Assembly (NCBI GenBank): GCA_031401675.1
Contig: JANNRR010000097.1
Location: forward strand, 1 to 47,521
DNA from: JANNRR01 sp031401675
GTDB lineage: Bacteria; Pseudomonadota; Alphaproteobacteria; Rhodobacterales; Rhodobacteraceae
Direction of reading: 5' to 3'
Length of the DNA stretch: 47,521 bases
Both the position numbers and the translations under genes were made by a program. Below, one piece after another: positions 7,221 through 15,676 of this stretch (the stretch's first letter is position 1; each line of letters starts with the position of its first letter). The notes under the pieces were generated by a model. It ran no database searches, was not told where the DNA came from, and saw only the letters and a list, made by a program, of their open reading frames with translations.

Positions 7221-7834
7221 GCGCCGCCCCATTCGCGCAGGCGCGCCACATAGCGGGCCAGCGTGTCGATCTCGATGTTGACCTTGTCGCCGACCTGAAC
7301 GCCGCCCCAGGTGGTGACTTCCTTGGTATGCGGGATCAGGTTGATGCCGAATTCAGCCCCCGACACTTCGTTGACGGTCAGCGAGGTGCCGTTCAGCGCC
7401 ACCGATCCCTTTGGTGCAATGAACCCCGCCAGAGCCGTCGGCGCACGCAGCAGCAGTTGCGTGCTGGCCCCGACATCCCGCATCGCCACCACGTCAGCGA
7501 CGCCGTCGACATGGCCGGAAACGATATGGCCGCCCAACTCGTCACCGACCCGCAGCGCCCGTTCCAGATTGACCCGCGCGCCCACTTGCCAGGCGGCCCG
7601 GTTGCCGGCACCGATGGTGGTTTTCGACAGGGTTTCCGCCGATATCTGCACGTCGAACCAGTTCTGCGGTTCGGTCCCCAGCGCCACCACCGTCAGGCAG
7701 ACGCCGTCACAGGCAATCGAGGCTCCGATATCGATACCGGCCACGTCGAACCGGGTGCCGATGCGGGCCCGCAGGTCGCCCTGCTGATCCAGCGCCAGGA
7801 CGTGGCCGATATCGCTGATGATGCCGGTGAACAT
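7217..7834 (-). CDS. ribE: Riboflavin synthase, alpha chain
   Basis: A 205-residue enzyme that dismutates two 6,7-dimethyl-8-ribityllumazine molecules to riboflavin. It has the expected duplicated barrel: MFTGIISDIG...GASIACDGVCLTVV in repeat 1 and GHIVSGHVDGVADV...GSVALNGTSLTVN in repeat 2. ATG at 7834 is preferred over an upstream frame extension because AAAAGGAG precedes it and the family always starts with MFTGI. It heads the minus-strand riboflavin operon. No FMN-riboswitch core could be recognised in the 213 bp before it. Confidence 0.95.
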   Translation of the reverse strand: MFTGIISDIGHVLALDQQGDLRARIGTRFDVAGIDIGASIACDGVCLTVVALGTEPQNWFDVQISAETLSKTTIGAGNRAAWQVGARVNLERALRVGDELGGHIVSGHVDGVADVVAMRDVGASTQLLLRAPTALAGFIAPKGSVALNGTSLTVNEVSGAEFGINLIPHTKEVTTWGGVQVGDKVNIEIDTLARYVARLREWGGA

Positions 7835-8047
7835 GCGCGCTCCTTTTCCCAGACAGCTAGCGGCAAGGGCGCGGTCAGGCAAGATGCCAGTGCCACAGCG
7901 GGATTGTTAACTCCTTGCGCGCATGCTGCCGCCCTTGGCGAAGACTGTCGCGCAGGCGGCAGGAATGCCGTTCGAAACGGCGTGACAATGCGCACGACTG
8001 GCGGCACACCAGAGCAATTGGGCAAGGTTGCCCGGGAACGGATTCGT

Positions 8048-9340
8048 ATGGTGCGGGTTTCAGGGACTGACCGGGTTTTCCTGTTTCTGCAGGGTCCGCA
8101 TGGCCCGTTCTTTCACCGGCTTGGCCGGATGCTCGGGGCAGCGGGCAGCACGGTCTGGCGGGTCGGGTTCAACCGGGGCGACGCGGCGTTCTGGCCTGAC
8201 CGGGCCAGCTATCTGGCCTTTACCGGCGCGCAGGAGGATTGGCCCGCCGCACTGCATGCCATGATCGAAGCCAAAGCCATCACCGACATCGTGCTCTATG
8301 GCGATACCCGACCGATCCATGCCACGGCGGTCGCGCTGGCACGCAGCCGCGGCATGATGGTGCATGTGTTCGAGGAGGGGTATCTGCGCCCGTTCTGGGT
8401 CACCTATGAGCGGGGCGGATCAAACGGCAACTCGCGGCTGATGGGTCAAAGCGTGGCGCAGATGCAGGCGGCGCTGGCCAGCCTGGACATGGATCTGCCC
8501 GATGCCCCGGCGCACTGGGGCGACATGCGCCACCATGTGTTCTACGGCGCGCTGTATCACTGGTTCGTGCTGACGCAGAACGGTGCCTACCGCAATTTCC
8601 AGCCGCACCGCGCCATGACGGTGGCGACCGAGTTCAGGCTGTACGTCAAGCGCCTGCTGCTGATGCCGTTTCACGCGGCGGAACGGTTTGCCGCCAGCTT
8701 TCGCATAAGGCACGGCGGTTTTCCCTATCATCTGGCGCTGTTGCAGCTGGAACACGACTCCAGTTTCCAGATGCACAGTCCGTTTTCCAGCATGACCGAG
8801 TTTCTGGACCTGGTGATCGACGGCTTTGCTAGCGGCGCGCCGACACATCATCATCTGGTGTTCAAGGCGCACCCGCTGGAGGATGGCCGGGTCGCCGTGC
8901 GGCGCAAGATCATGCGGCTGGCGGAACAGCGGGGTATCGCGGCGCGGGTGCATTTCGTGCGCGGCGGCAAGCTGGCGGGGCTTCTGAACCACGCCCGGAC
9001 CGCCGTCACCGTGAACTCCACCGCCGCCCAGCAGGTGTTGTGGCGCGGGCTGCCGCTGAAGGTGTTCGGCGACGCGGTCTATGCCAAGCCGGAGTTCGTT
9101 TCGACCCAGCCGCTGCCGGAGTTCTTTGCCCAGCCGACCCGGCCCGACAGCCGCGCCTACCGCGACTATCGCCATTATCTGCTGGAAACCTCGCAAATTC
9201 CGGGCGGCTTCTACTCCACCCGCGGCCGCCGCGCGCTGCTGCGTCAGGTTGTCGATATGATGCTGGCCCCCGAAGACCCCTATGACGCGCTGGCATCCGG
9301 CAACGCGGCACCTCGGCAACAGTTGCGCGTGGTGAAGTAG
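8048..9340 (+). CDS. Capsule polysaccharide export/modification protein, KpsS/LipB-like
   Basis: A 430-residue KpsS-type protein. In group 2-like capsule systems KpsS adds the first beta-Kdo to the lipid acceptor in the cytoplasm. Diagnostic parts are VFLFLQGPHGPFFHRL at the start, VHVFEEGYLRPFWVTYE near residue 110, LVFKAHPLEDGR near 280 and TVNSTAAQQVLWRGLPLKVFG near 320. ATG at 8048 is used because the conserved fold begins right after; an upstream in-frame ATG exists at 7988. It is divergent from ribE and followed by wza- and kpsC-like genes. Confidence 0.85.
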   Translation: MVRVSGTDRVFLFLQGPHGPFFHRLGRMLGAAGSTVWRVGFNRGDAAFWPDRASYLAFTGAQEDWPAALHAMIEAKAITDIVLYGDTRPIHATAVALARSRGMMVHVFEEGYLRPFWVTYERGGSNGNSRLMGQSVAQMQAALASLDMDLPDAPAHWGDMRHHVFYGALYHWFVLTQNGAYRNFQPHRAMTVATEFRLYVKRLLLMPFHAAERFAASFRIRHGGFPYHLALLQLEHDSSFQMHSPFSSMTEFLDLVIDGFASGAPTHHHLVFKAHPLEDGRVAVRRKIMRLAEQRGIAARVHFVRGGKLAGLLNHARTAVTVNSTAAQQVLWRGLPLKVFGDAVYAKPEFVSTQPLPEFFAQPTRPDSRAYRDYRHYLLETSQIPGGFYSTRGRRALLRQVVDMMLAPEDPYDALASGNAAPRQQLRVVK

Positions 9341-9359
9341 CGGAAACAATGCCCTCTGG

Positions 9360-9394
9360 TTTTTTGTGACTGTTTTCTGCTAGGTTACAAAAAA
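9360..9394 (+). promoter_or_regulatory. AT-rich promoter/operator candidate before the wza-like gene
   Basis: TTGTGA (9364-9369) and TACAAA (9386-9391) are 16 bp apart, a plausible sigma-70 promoter. The same DNA forms a quasi-palindrome: TTTTTTGTGAC (9360-9370) against GTTACAAAAAA (9384-9394), 10 of 11 matches. The AT-rich block stands out in a high-GC context. It may be an operator overlapping the promoter, or a weak terminator of the kpsS-like gene. Confidence 0.4.
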
Positions 9395-9429
9395 AACTTG
9401 AGGCAGTTTCCAAACAAGGAACCCGAGAA

Positions 9430-10563
9430 GTGAAAAACATGGCAACCTTCGGGGCCAGAGGTCTGGCCCTATTGGCGCTTGTCGCCATCGTTTCGGCCTG
9501 TGGCCTGCCGCGGTCGGGCCCCAACAAGCGCGAGATATTTTCATCTTCCGAGCTTGAGAAGGGTGACGCCTTTGTGGTGGCGGTGAACGACCGCGTGACC
9601 CGCGCTACCGGGGTTGTGCCCGCCTTGGGGTTTGGCAATGCGTTTTTGGGTGCCGGCGTTGTCGGGTCCGATACGATCAATCCGGGCGACACGCTGGGGC
9701 TGACCATCTATGAGAACGTCAACGACGGGTTGCTGGCAAGCCAGGGGCAGAAGGTTTCGGCGCTGACCGAAGTGCAGGTGGATGGCTCCGGCTTCATCTT
9801 CGTGCCCTATGCCGGGCGGATCAAGGCGGCAGGCAACTCGCCCGAGGCGCTGCGGCAGGCGATCACCGCCAAGCTGGACACCCAGACCCCCGACCCGCAG
9901 GTGCAGGTCACGCGGCTGGCCGGCGACGGCTCCACGGTTTCGGTGGTGGGCGGCGTCGGTGCGCAGGGCGTCTTTGCCATCGAGCGCCCGACCCGGACGC
10001 TGTCGGCGATGCTGGCCCGCGCCGGTGGCGTGGTGATCGAGCCCAAGATCGCGCAGATCACCGTGATCCGGGGCAGCCACCAGGGCAAGATCTGGCTGCA
10101 GGATCTGTACAAGTACCCGCAGTTCGACATCGCACTGCGCGGTGGCGACCGGATTCTGGTTGAAGAGGATACCCGCGCCTTTACCGCGCTGGGGGCCACC
10201 GGCACGCAGAACCTGGTGCCGTTCGAAAACCAGACCCTGTCGGCGCTGGAGGCGATTGCCCGGGTTGGCGGGCTGAGCTCGAACCTTGCCGATCCGACCG
10301 GGGTCTTTGTGTTCCGCAACGAACCGGCCGAGATTGCCAATGCCGTGCTTGGCCGCACCGATCTGATCGGCGATCAACGGTTTGTCTATGTGCTGGACCT
10401 GACAGAGCCCACCGGCATGTTCATGGCCCGTGATTTCGTGATCCGCGACGGTGATACAGTCTATGTGACCGAAGCGCCGTTCGTGCAGTGGCAGAAAACC
10501 ATCAGTGCGGTCACAGGCACCTTGAATTCCGCAAACACGGTGAACACGCTGGCCGGGAACTAG
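9430..10563 (+). CDS. Polysaccharide export outer-membrane lipoprotein, Wza/KpsD family
   Basis: A 377-residue lipoprotein (lipobox VSAC, Cys near residue 24). It matches the periplasmic polysaccharide biosynthesis/export and SLBB domains of Wza-like export channels: LGLTIYENVNDGLL, VQVDGSGFIFVPYAGRIKAAG, TQTPDPQVQV, and later PFENQTLSALEAIARVGGL. It would form the outer-membrane conduit for capsule. GTG at 9430 is chosen because AAGGAAC lies 8 bp upstream; an ATG at 9439 is the alternative. It sits directly between the kpsS-like and kpsC-like genes. Confidence 0.88.
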   Translation: MKNMATFGARGLALLALVAIVSACGLPRSGPNKREIFSSSELEKGDAFVVAVNDRVTRATGVVPALGFGNAFLGAGVVGSDTINPGDTLGLTIYENVNDGLLASQGQKVSALTEVQVDGSGFIFVPYAGRIKAAGNSPEALRQAITAKLDTQTPDPQVQVTRLAGDGSTVSVVGGVGAQGVFAIERPTRTLSAMLARAGGVVIEPKIAQITVIRGSHQGKIWLQDLYKYPQFDIALRGGDRILVEEDTRAFTALGATGTQNLVPFENQTLSALEAIARVGGLSSNLADPTGVFVFRNEPAEIANAVLGRTDLIGDQRFVYVLDLTEPTGMFMARDFVIRDGDTVYVTEAPFVQWQKTISAVTGTLNSANTVNTLAGN

Positions 10564-12648
10564 GTGGCGGCTGCAAACGACATCGCAGCCGCCGGGGATC
10601 AGGGTTCCCGGCGGCTGTTCGTTTACAGCGGCGGCCTGGCGCGGGGCCGCATCCGCCGCATCCTGACGCTGGCCGGGCACGAGGTGCGGCTGGGCTGGCC
10701 GGGGGCGGGCGACCACGTCGGGGTCTGGGGCCACAGCCCGCTGGCCAAACGCGGCGAGGCGGTGGCGGCACGGACCGGTGCCGGGCTGATCCGGATCGAG
10801 GACGGGTTCCTGCGCTCGCTGCGTCCAGGCCGCACCGGCGAGCCGCCGCTTGGCCTGTTGATCGACCGGCTGAGGATGCATTTCGACGGCACGGCCCCGT
10901 CGTCGCTGGAACGGCTGCTGGCAACGCATCCGCTGGACGATTCAGCACTTTTGCAACGTGCGTATGACGGGATCGCCAGGCTTGTCGCGCTGGATCTGTC
11001 AAAATACAACATTCATCAGGCGGAACTATCGGTGCCCGACCCCGGTTTTGTTCTGGTGGTGGATCAGGTCCGGGGCGACGCCTCGATCCGCCACAGCGCC
11101 GCAACGGACACGACATTCCGCGAAATGCTGGTGTTTGCCCAAGCCGAGCATCCGCGCGCCCGGATCGTGATCAAGACCCATCCCGAAACCGCCATGGGTC
11201 TGCGCCCGGGGCACTACGGCACCGCAGATGTCAGCGGGCGGGTCACGCTTCTGAGCGCACCAGTTTCGCCGTGGAAACTGCTGCAGGGGGCGATTGCCGT
11301 CTATTCCGTATCCTCGCATCTGGGGTTCGAGGCGGTTCTGGCCGGCCACCGCCCGCGCATCTTCGGCCAGCCGTTCTATGCCGGCTGGGGCCTGACCGAC
11401 GACGAAAACCCGGTGCCGCGGCGGCGGCGGAAACTGACCCGCAATCAGCTGTTTGCCGCCGCGATGCTGCTGTATCCGACCTGGTACGACCCTTGTCGCG
11501 ACACGCTCTGCCCGTTCGAGGCCGTGCTGGATCAGCTGGAAGCGATGACCCGCGCCTGGCGCGAGGACCGGCGGGGGCATGTGGCACTGGGGATGCGGCT
11601 GTGGAAACGCGGGCCATTGCAGCAGGTTTTTGGCCGCGAAAAGCGCCTGATCTTCGCCCGCACTCCAACGCAAGCGGTGCGACTGGCAGCCCGGCACGAC
11701 CGCCCGCTGCTGGTCTGGGCCGGGCTGGAGCCGCCCGGTCTTGGCGCGCCCGGTCTGGTCGCACCCGGTCTGGCCGCGCCTGGTCTGCACATCCGCCGGG
11801 TCGAGGACGGCTTTCTGCGCTCACGCGGGCTGGGCGCGGCGCTGGTACCGCCGCTGTCGCTGGTGACAGATGATCTGGGCATCTACTACGATCCGACCCG
11901 CGATTCGCGGCTGGAACGACTGATTGCGGCACCACCGGTGGCCGGGGCCGAGCGGCGCGCCGAAAAGCTGCTGGCCCGGATCACGGCGGCGCGCCTGACG
12001 AAATACAATCTGCCAACGAAAGCCATGCCGCCGCTGCCGCCCGGCCACCGCATTCTGGTGCCGGGTCAGGTCGAGGATGATGCCTCGATCCGGCTTGGGG
12101 CCGATGTGGTGCGCACCAACCGCGACCTGCTGCGCGCCACCCGGGCCGCCAATCCGCAGGCGGTGCTGCTGTACAAGCCGCATCCGGATGTCGAGGCGGG
12201 CTTGCGACCGGGGGCCATTCCGGCCGACGAAGCTGCCATGCTGTCCGATCTGGTGCTGCCGGACGCCGATCCGGTCGCCCTGATCGAAGCCTGCGACGAG
12301 GTCTGGACCATGACTTCGCTGCTGGGATTCGAGGCGCTGATCCGTGGCAAAGCCGTCACCTGTCTGGGCACGCCCTTCTATGCCGGATGGGGCCTGACCC
12401 GCGATCTGGGCCAGCTTGCGCCCCGGATTCTGGCGCAAAGGCGGGCCAGACCCAGTCTGTTCGCCCTGGCCCATGCCAGCCTGATCGCCTATCCCCGCTA
12501 CCAGGATCCGGTGACCGGCCTGCCCTGCCCTGCCGAGGTCATCGCCGAGCGGCTGGCGGTTGGTCGGTTCGCCCACCCCGGCCCGCTCAACCGCAGTCTG
12601 GCCAAACTGCAGGGCCTGCTGGCCAGCCACGCACACTGGTGGCGCTGA
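10564..12648 (+). CDS. Capsule polysaccharide modification protein, KpsC/LipA-like
   Basis: A 694-residue protein made of two homologous halves, as in KpsC, which extends the poly-beta-Kdo linker on the capsule lipid. Each half carries EDGFLRS (about 79 and 415) and a FYAGWGLT motif, along with DLSKYNI/TAARLTKYNL and DDASIR segments. GTG at 10564 follows the previous stop directly, with GGGAA upstream, so the two genes are tightly coupled. A fourfold 15-bp repeat near the boundary between halves encodes a PGLxAP-type linker. No KpsM/KpsT/KpsE transport genes were seen in the window. Confidence 0.88.
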   Translation: MAAANDIAAAGDQGSRRLFVYSGGLARGRIRRILTLAGHEVRLGWPGAGDHVGVWGHSPLAKRGEAVAARTGAGLIRIEDGFLRSLRPGRTGEPPLGLLIDRLRMHFDGTAPSSLERLLATHPLDDSALLQRAYDGIARLVALDLSKYNIHQAELSVPDPGFVLVVDQVRGDASIRHSAATDTTFREMLVFAQAEHPRARIVIKTHPETAMGLRPGHYGTADVSGRVTLLSAPVSPWKLLQGAIAVYSVSSHLGFEAVLAGHRPRIFGQPFYAGWGLTDDENPVPRRRRKLTRNQLFAAAMLLYPTWYDPCRDTLCPFEAVLDQLEAMTRAWREDRRGHVALGMRLWKRGPLQQVFGREKRLIFARTPTQAVRLAARHDRPLLVWAGLEPPGLGAPGLVAPGLAAPGLHIRRVEDGFLRSRGLGAALVPPLSLVTDDLGIYYDPTRDSRLERLIAAPPVAGAERRAEKLLARITAARLTKYNLPTKAMPPLPPGHRILVPGQVEDDASIRLGADVVRTNRDLLRATRAANPQAVLLYKPHPDVEAGLRPGAIPADEAAMLSDLVLPDADPVALIEACDEVWTMTSLLGFEALIRGKAVTCLGTPFYAGWGLTRDLGQLAPRILAQRRARPSLFALAHASLIAYPRYQDPVTGLPCPAEVIAERLAVGRFAHPGPLNRSLAKLQGLLASHAHWWR
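11731..11790 (+). repeat. In-frame 15-bp tandem repeat in the kpsC-like gene
   Basis: Four copies of a 15-bp unit (consensus GCGCCCGGTCTGGYC) encode PPGLG-APGLV-APGLA-APGLH. The repeat lies in the linker before the second VEDGFLRS motif. Multiples of three keep the frame, so copy-number change would only alter linker length. Confidence 0.85.
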
Positions 12649-12666
12649 GTCCGGCCCCGAGACTCA
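12646..12666. terminator. Small hairpin spanning both convergent stop codons
   Basis: TGAGTC (12646-12651) pairs with GACTCA (12661-12666) around a 9-nt loop. The arms contain the TGA of the kpsC-like gene and, on the other strand, the TGA of hom. The stem is only 6 bp with no U tail, so its role as a terminator is uncertain. Confidence 0.3.
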
Positions 12667-13950
12667 GACGGATTCTATGCGGATCGCCACCGGCTCGCCC
12701 ACCACCACCCCGGTGCCCTGAAACCGCTGAAAGGCATGGCTGACCGCATCCGGCGTGGTCTTGTGTGTGACGATCAGCACCGGTGCGGTGCTGTCGGCGT
12801 GGCCATACTGGCGCATCCGGTCGATCGAGATGCCGGCATCGCCCAGCACCGTCGCCACTTTGGCCAATGCCCCCGGCTTGTCCTGCAGCACCATGCGCAG
12901 ATAGAACGGCGCGACGGCAGCGGCACGGGCCGGAATCGGCACCGCCAGGCTGGTGGCCGGCTGACCAAAGGTCGGCAGGCGCGAACCGCGCGCGATGTCG
13001 ATCACATCCGACATCACGGCGCTGGCGGTCGGGCCCGACCCGGCACCGGCACCGCGCAGCACGATCTGGCCGACCGCGTCGCCTTCCAGCACCACCATGT
13101 TGGTGCCACCGACCAGTTGGCCCAGCGGACTGTCGGCGGGCACCAGACACGGCGTCATCCGCTGTTCCAGCCCGCGCCCGGTCATCTGCGCCACCCCGAG
13201 AAGCTTGATCTTGAAGCCCATGTCGGCGGCCAGCCGGATGTCGTCGATCGATATCCGCTGAATGCCCTCCAGCTCCACGGCGGCAAAGCTGACCTGGGTT
13301 CCGAAGGCGATGGCGGCCAGCAGGGCCAGTTTGTGCCCGGCATCAATGCCGCCGACATCCAGTGTCGGATCCGCCTCCAGATAACCCAGCGCGCGTGCCT
13401 CCTCGAACACCTCGGCGTAGGGCAGGCCGGCACTTTGCATCCGGGTCAGGATGTAGTTGCAGGTGCCGTTCATCACCCCCATCACCCGGGTGATCCGGTT
13501 GCCCGCCAGCCCCTCGGTCAGGGCCTTGATCACCGGAATGCCGCCGGCCACCGCCGCTTCGAACCGGATGACATGCCCGCCGGCCTCGGCAGCCACCGCC
13601 AGATCATGGCCGTGCAGGGCCAACAGAGCCTTGTTGGCGGTGACGATATCCTTGCCCGCTCCAATCGCCGCCATCGTGGCATCACGCGCCGGCCCGTCCG
13701 ATCCGCCGATCAGTTCGACAAACACGTCGATATCCGTGCGCCGGGCCAGGGCTGTCGGGTCATCCTGCCACGCATAGGACGATACATCGACATCGCGGGG
13801 TTTGCTGCGGTTGCGCGCCGACACGGCCGTGATCACCACCGGCCGCCCGGCCCGGGCTGCGATCAGATCGGCATGGCGCTGCACGATCTGCACGACCCCG
13901 GCCCCCACCGTTCCAAGACCGGCGATGCCAAGACGGATGGGGTCGGACAT
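12664..13950 (-). CDS. hom: Homoserine dehydrogenase
   Basis: A 428-residue NAD(P)-dependent enzyme that reduces aspartate semialdehyde to homoserine on the way to threonine and methionine. It has the nucleotide-binding GIAGLGTVGAG (8-18), the catalytic-domain signature VMGVMNGTCNYILTRM with ALGYLEADPTLDVGGIDAGHK, and a C-terminal ACT domain (FYLRMVLQDKPGALAKVATVL, about 350 on) that usually senses threonine. It stands alone here. In relatives I recall it as followed by glpX and recJ, which in this window lie about 21 kb away. Confidence 0.95.
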   Translation of the reverse strand: MSDPIRLGIAGLGTVGAGVVQIVQRHADLIAARAGRPVVITAVSARNRSKPRDVDVSSYAWQDDPTALARRTDIDVFVELIGGSDGPARDATMAAIGAGKDIVTANKALLALHGHDLAVAAEAGGHVIRFEAAVAGGIPVIKALTEGLAGNRITRVMGVMNGTCNYILTRMQSAGLPYAEVFEEARALGYLEADPTLDVGGIDAGHKLALLAAIAFGTQVSFAAVELEGIQRISIDDIRLAADMGFKIKLLGVAQMTGRGLEQRMTPCLVPADSPLGQLVGGTNMVVLEGDAVGQIVLRGAGAGSGPTASAVMSDVIDIARGSRLPTFGQPATSLAVPIPARAAAVAPFYLRMVLQDKPGALAKVATVLGDAGISIDRMRQYGHADSTAPVLIVTHKTTPDAVSHAFQRFQGTGVVVGEPVAIRIESV

Positions 13951-14051
13951 GGGCGGGCTCCGCTATCGGCTGAACAGGCTGTGGGGTCTGTAGCGATTTC
14001 GGGCGGGGCATGCAACGACAGGCGCAAGGCCCCCGGTGCCGTGCGTGTGTC

Positions 14052-14285
14052 CTAGGGTGCGCTGCGCAGGGCAGCCGCCCGGGTCCGCAACGTCGCTGAC
14101 CGGGCCTGCAACGTTGCCGGGGCAGCGGACCGCAGCCGGGAAGCCTGTGCGATCAGATCATCCAGCGGCTGGATGGTCGGAAACGGCAGGCTGCGCACGT
14201 CGGCACTGACGGCGGCATCCAGTTCCGGGAACGTCGTGCAGCCGGCGATCAGCGTCAGGGACAGGGCGAACAGCAGGCGGGGCAT
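14052..14285 (-). CDS. Small lipoprotein of unknown function
   Basis: A 77-residue protein starting MPRLLFALSLTLIAGC: a signal peptide with lipobox LIAGC (Cys 16). The mature part is short and ends in Ala/Arg/Leu-rich repeats that could form one amphipathic helix (LQARSATLRTRAAALRSAP). It is divergent from the TetR gene; the palindromic operator lies between them, so the regulator may control it. ATG at 14285 gives the signal peptide at the usual distance. Confidence 0.6.
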   Translation of the reverse strand: MPRLLFALSLTLIAGCTTFPELDAAVSADVRSLPFPTIQPLDDLIAQASRLRSAAPATLQARSATLRTRAAALRSAP

Positions 14286-14360
14286 TCCGGACCTTGGTTT
14301 GGACCGGGCCAGCATAGACCTGTGACGGCGACCGGGGCAAGCGTGCCGAATCCGCTTGAA

Positions 14361-14376
14361 CTGAACGTACGTTCAG
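14361..14376. promoter_or_regulatory. Perfect 16-bp palindrome, likely TetR-type operator
   Basis: CTGAACGTACGTTCAG is a perfect inverted repeat 13 bp before the TetR start codon and about 75 bp from the divergent lipoprotein start. An AACGTACGTT core is typical of TetR-family operators. Its position suggests autorepression of the regulator and possibly control of the lipoprotein gene. Confidence 0.75.
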
Positions 14377-14389
14377 ATACTTTGCGCGC

Positions 14390-14992
14390 ATGGCACGCAC
14401 CGCCGGATCGCATTCCGACATCACCGGGCCGCGGGTTCGCGCCGCGGCGCTGAAGCTTTTTGCCCGGCACGGCTATGCGGCGGTGTCGATGCGCCAGCTG
14501 GCCGCCGAGGTCGGGGTGCAGGCCGGTGCGCTGTACATGTACAGCCCCGACAAGCAGTCGATGCTGTTTGACCTGATGCGCACCCACATGACGGACCTGT
14601 TGGCCGCCTGGGCGGCCGAGCCGGTCCACACCGGGCCGGATCCGGCCGGACCGGTCACGGCGCTGGAAGCGTTCGTACGCTTTCACATCCGGTTCGAGCT
14701 GGACCACCCCGAGGCGGTGCAACTGTGCGCGCTGGAACATCGCAGCCTGGAACCGGCAAATCAGGCGGCCTTTGACACGCTGCGCCACAGCCACGAGGCG
14801 GCGCTGGAGGCGATCCTGCGGCAGGGGCAAGCAGAAAAGCTGTTCACTTTTGCCGATCCGAAGATCGTCGCACGGGCGTTGCTGTCGATGCTGTCAGGTG
14901 TGGCGCACTGGTACCGCAGCGACGGCAAGCTGGGGCGTGAACGGATCGAGCGGATCTACTGGAACCTGACGCGGAAATCGGTCGGGGCGTAG
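14390..14992 (+). CDS. TetR/AcrR-family transcriptional regulator
   Basis: A 200-residue regulator. The N-terminal helix-turn-helix is clear: RVRAAALKLFARHGYAAVSMRQLAAEVGVQAGALYMY (about 15-51). The C-terminal ligand domain (FVRFHIRFELDHPEAVQLCALEHRSL) resembles TetR members seen with acyl-CoA or fatty-acid genes, but no such genes are adjacent. ATG at 14390 lies 13 bp after a perfect palindrome, so autoregulation is likely. The ligand is unknown. Confidence 0.88.
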   Translation: MARTAGSHSDITGPRVRAAALKLFARHGYAAVSMRQLAAEVGVQAGALYMYSPDKQSMLFDLMRTHMTDLLAAWAAEPVHTGPDPAGPVTALEAFVRFHIRFELDHPEAVQLCALEHRSLEPANQAAFDTLRHSHEAALEAILRQGQAEKLFTFADPKIVARALLSMLSGVAHWYRSDGKLGRERIERIYWNLTRKSVGA

Positions 14993-15093
14993 GTGTCAGG
15001 CTCCGGCTTTTGCCCGATTCCCCGATATCCGGCATCCGCGATGACGGCCATGCGAACGCTGCACCCTGATCCCGGCCCGCTTCTTCGCGGCCC

Positions 15094-15672
15094 TCAGGCG
15101 ACCCAGCGACCGGCCCAACCGGTGACCAGCGACACCCAGTCGACGTCGGATTGGAAACGCGGGCGGGTGACGATGAACTGGGTAAAGCTGCGCGAAAGGA
15201 TGCCGACATCGAAGGTTGGCGTGTAGTCCAGCGTGGTTTCCACCACGATCACGGTATCGCCGACTGGCATCATCGGCAGCTGATCCTCGAAATCGACAAT
15301 CGAGGCGGTGGTCATCACCGGATCGCCGCCCGTGGCATAGGACCATATCACTTCGTAATTGCCATCGACGTCGTTCCACAGCACGCTGCTGACCCGCAAC
15401 GAGGTATCCTCGCCGGTGGCGATCAGGTAGTCATAGACCACATGCAGCCCCTCGACATAGGCGGCGTCAACCTCGGCCTGACGCGTCACCATGTCGGCAA
15501 TGGTATAGGCGGCCTTCAGGTTGGTGTTCTGCGTCTTGAACGCGTCAAAGAACACGAAGGTCGCGACATAGGCCCACAGGAGCAGCGGCAGGATCAGCAC
15601 CGCCTCGACGGTGACCGAGCCGCGGTTGTCGCGGGCAAAGCGGGCTATCGACGGCAGGAAACGCTTGGTCAT
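15094..15672 (-). CDS. TadE-family pseudopilin-like protein (second copy)
   Basis: A 192-residue membrane protein with the TadE/TadG pattern: a short basic cytoplasmic start, then NRGSVTVEAVLILPLLLWAYVATFVFFDAF (about 16-45), where Gly-Ser...Glu precedes the hydrophobic helix as in prepilin-like processing sites. The rest is a periplasmic domain. ATG at 15672 lies 4 bp after the upstream stop; an in-frame ATG at 15690 is possible. It is the last gene of a three-gene tad-like operon. Confidence 0.82.
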   Translation of the reverse strand: MTKRFLPSIARFARDNRGSVTVEAVLILPLLLWAYVATFVFFDAFKTQNTNLKAAYTIADMVTRQAEVDAAYVEGLHVVYDYLIATGEDTSLRVSSVLWNDVDGNYEVIWSYATGGDPVMTTASIVDFEDQLPMMPVGDTVIVVETTLDYTPTFDVGILSRSFTQFIVTRPRFQSDVDWVSLVTGWAGRWVA

Positions 15673-15676
15673 GACT

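Noticed and set aside
6929..8047. Upstream extension of the kpsS-like frame over the riboflavin genes
   Set aside because: Overlaps the antisense of ribE and the unknown gene; family similarity begins only after 8048.
7835..8047. FMN riboswitch before ribE
   Set aside because: No conserved RFN core could be recognised in the 213 bp; ribE start has only a normal ribosome site.
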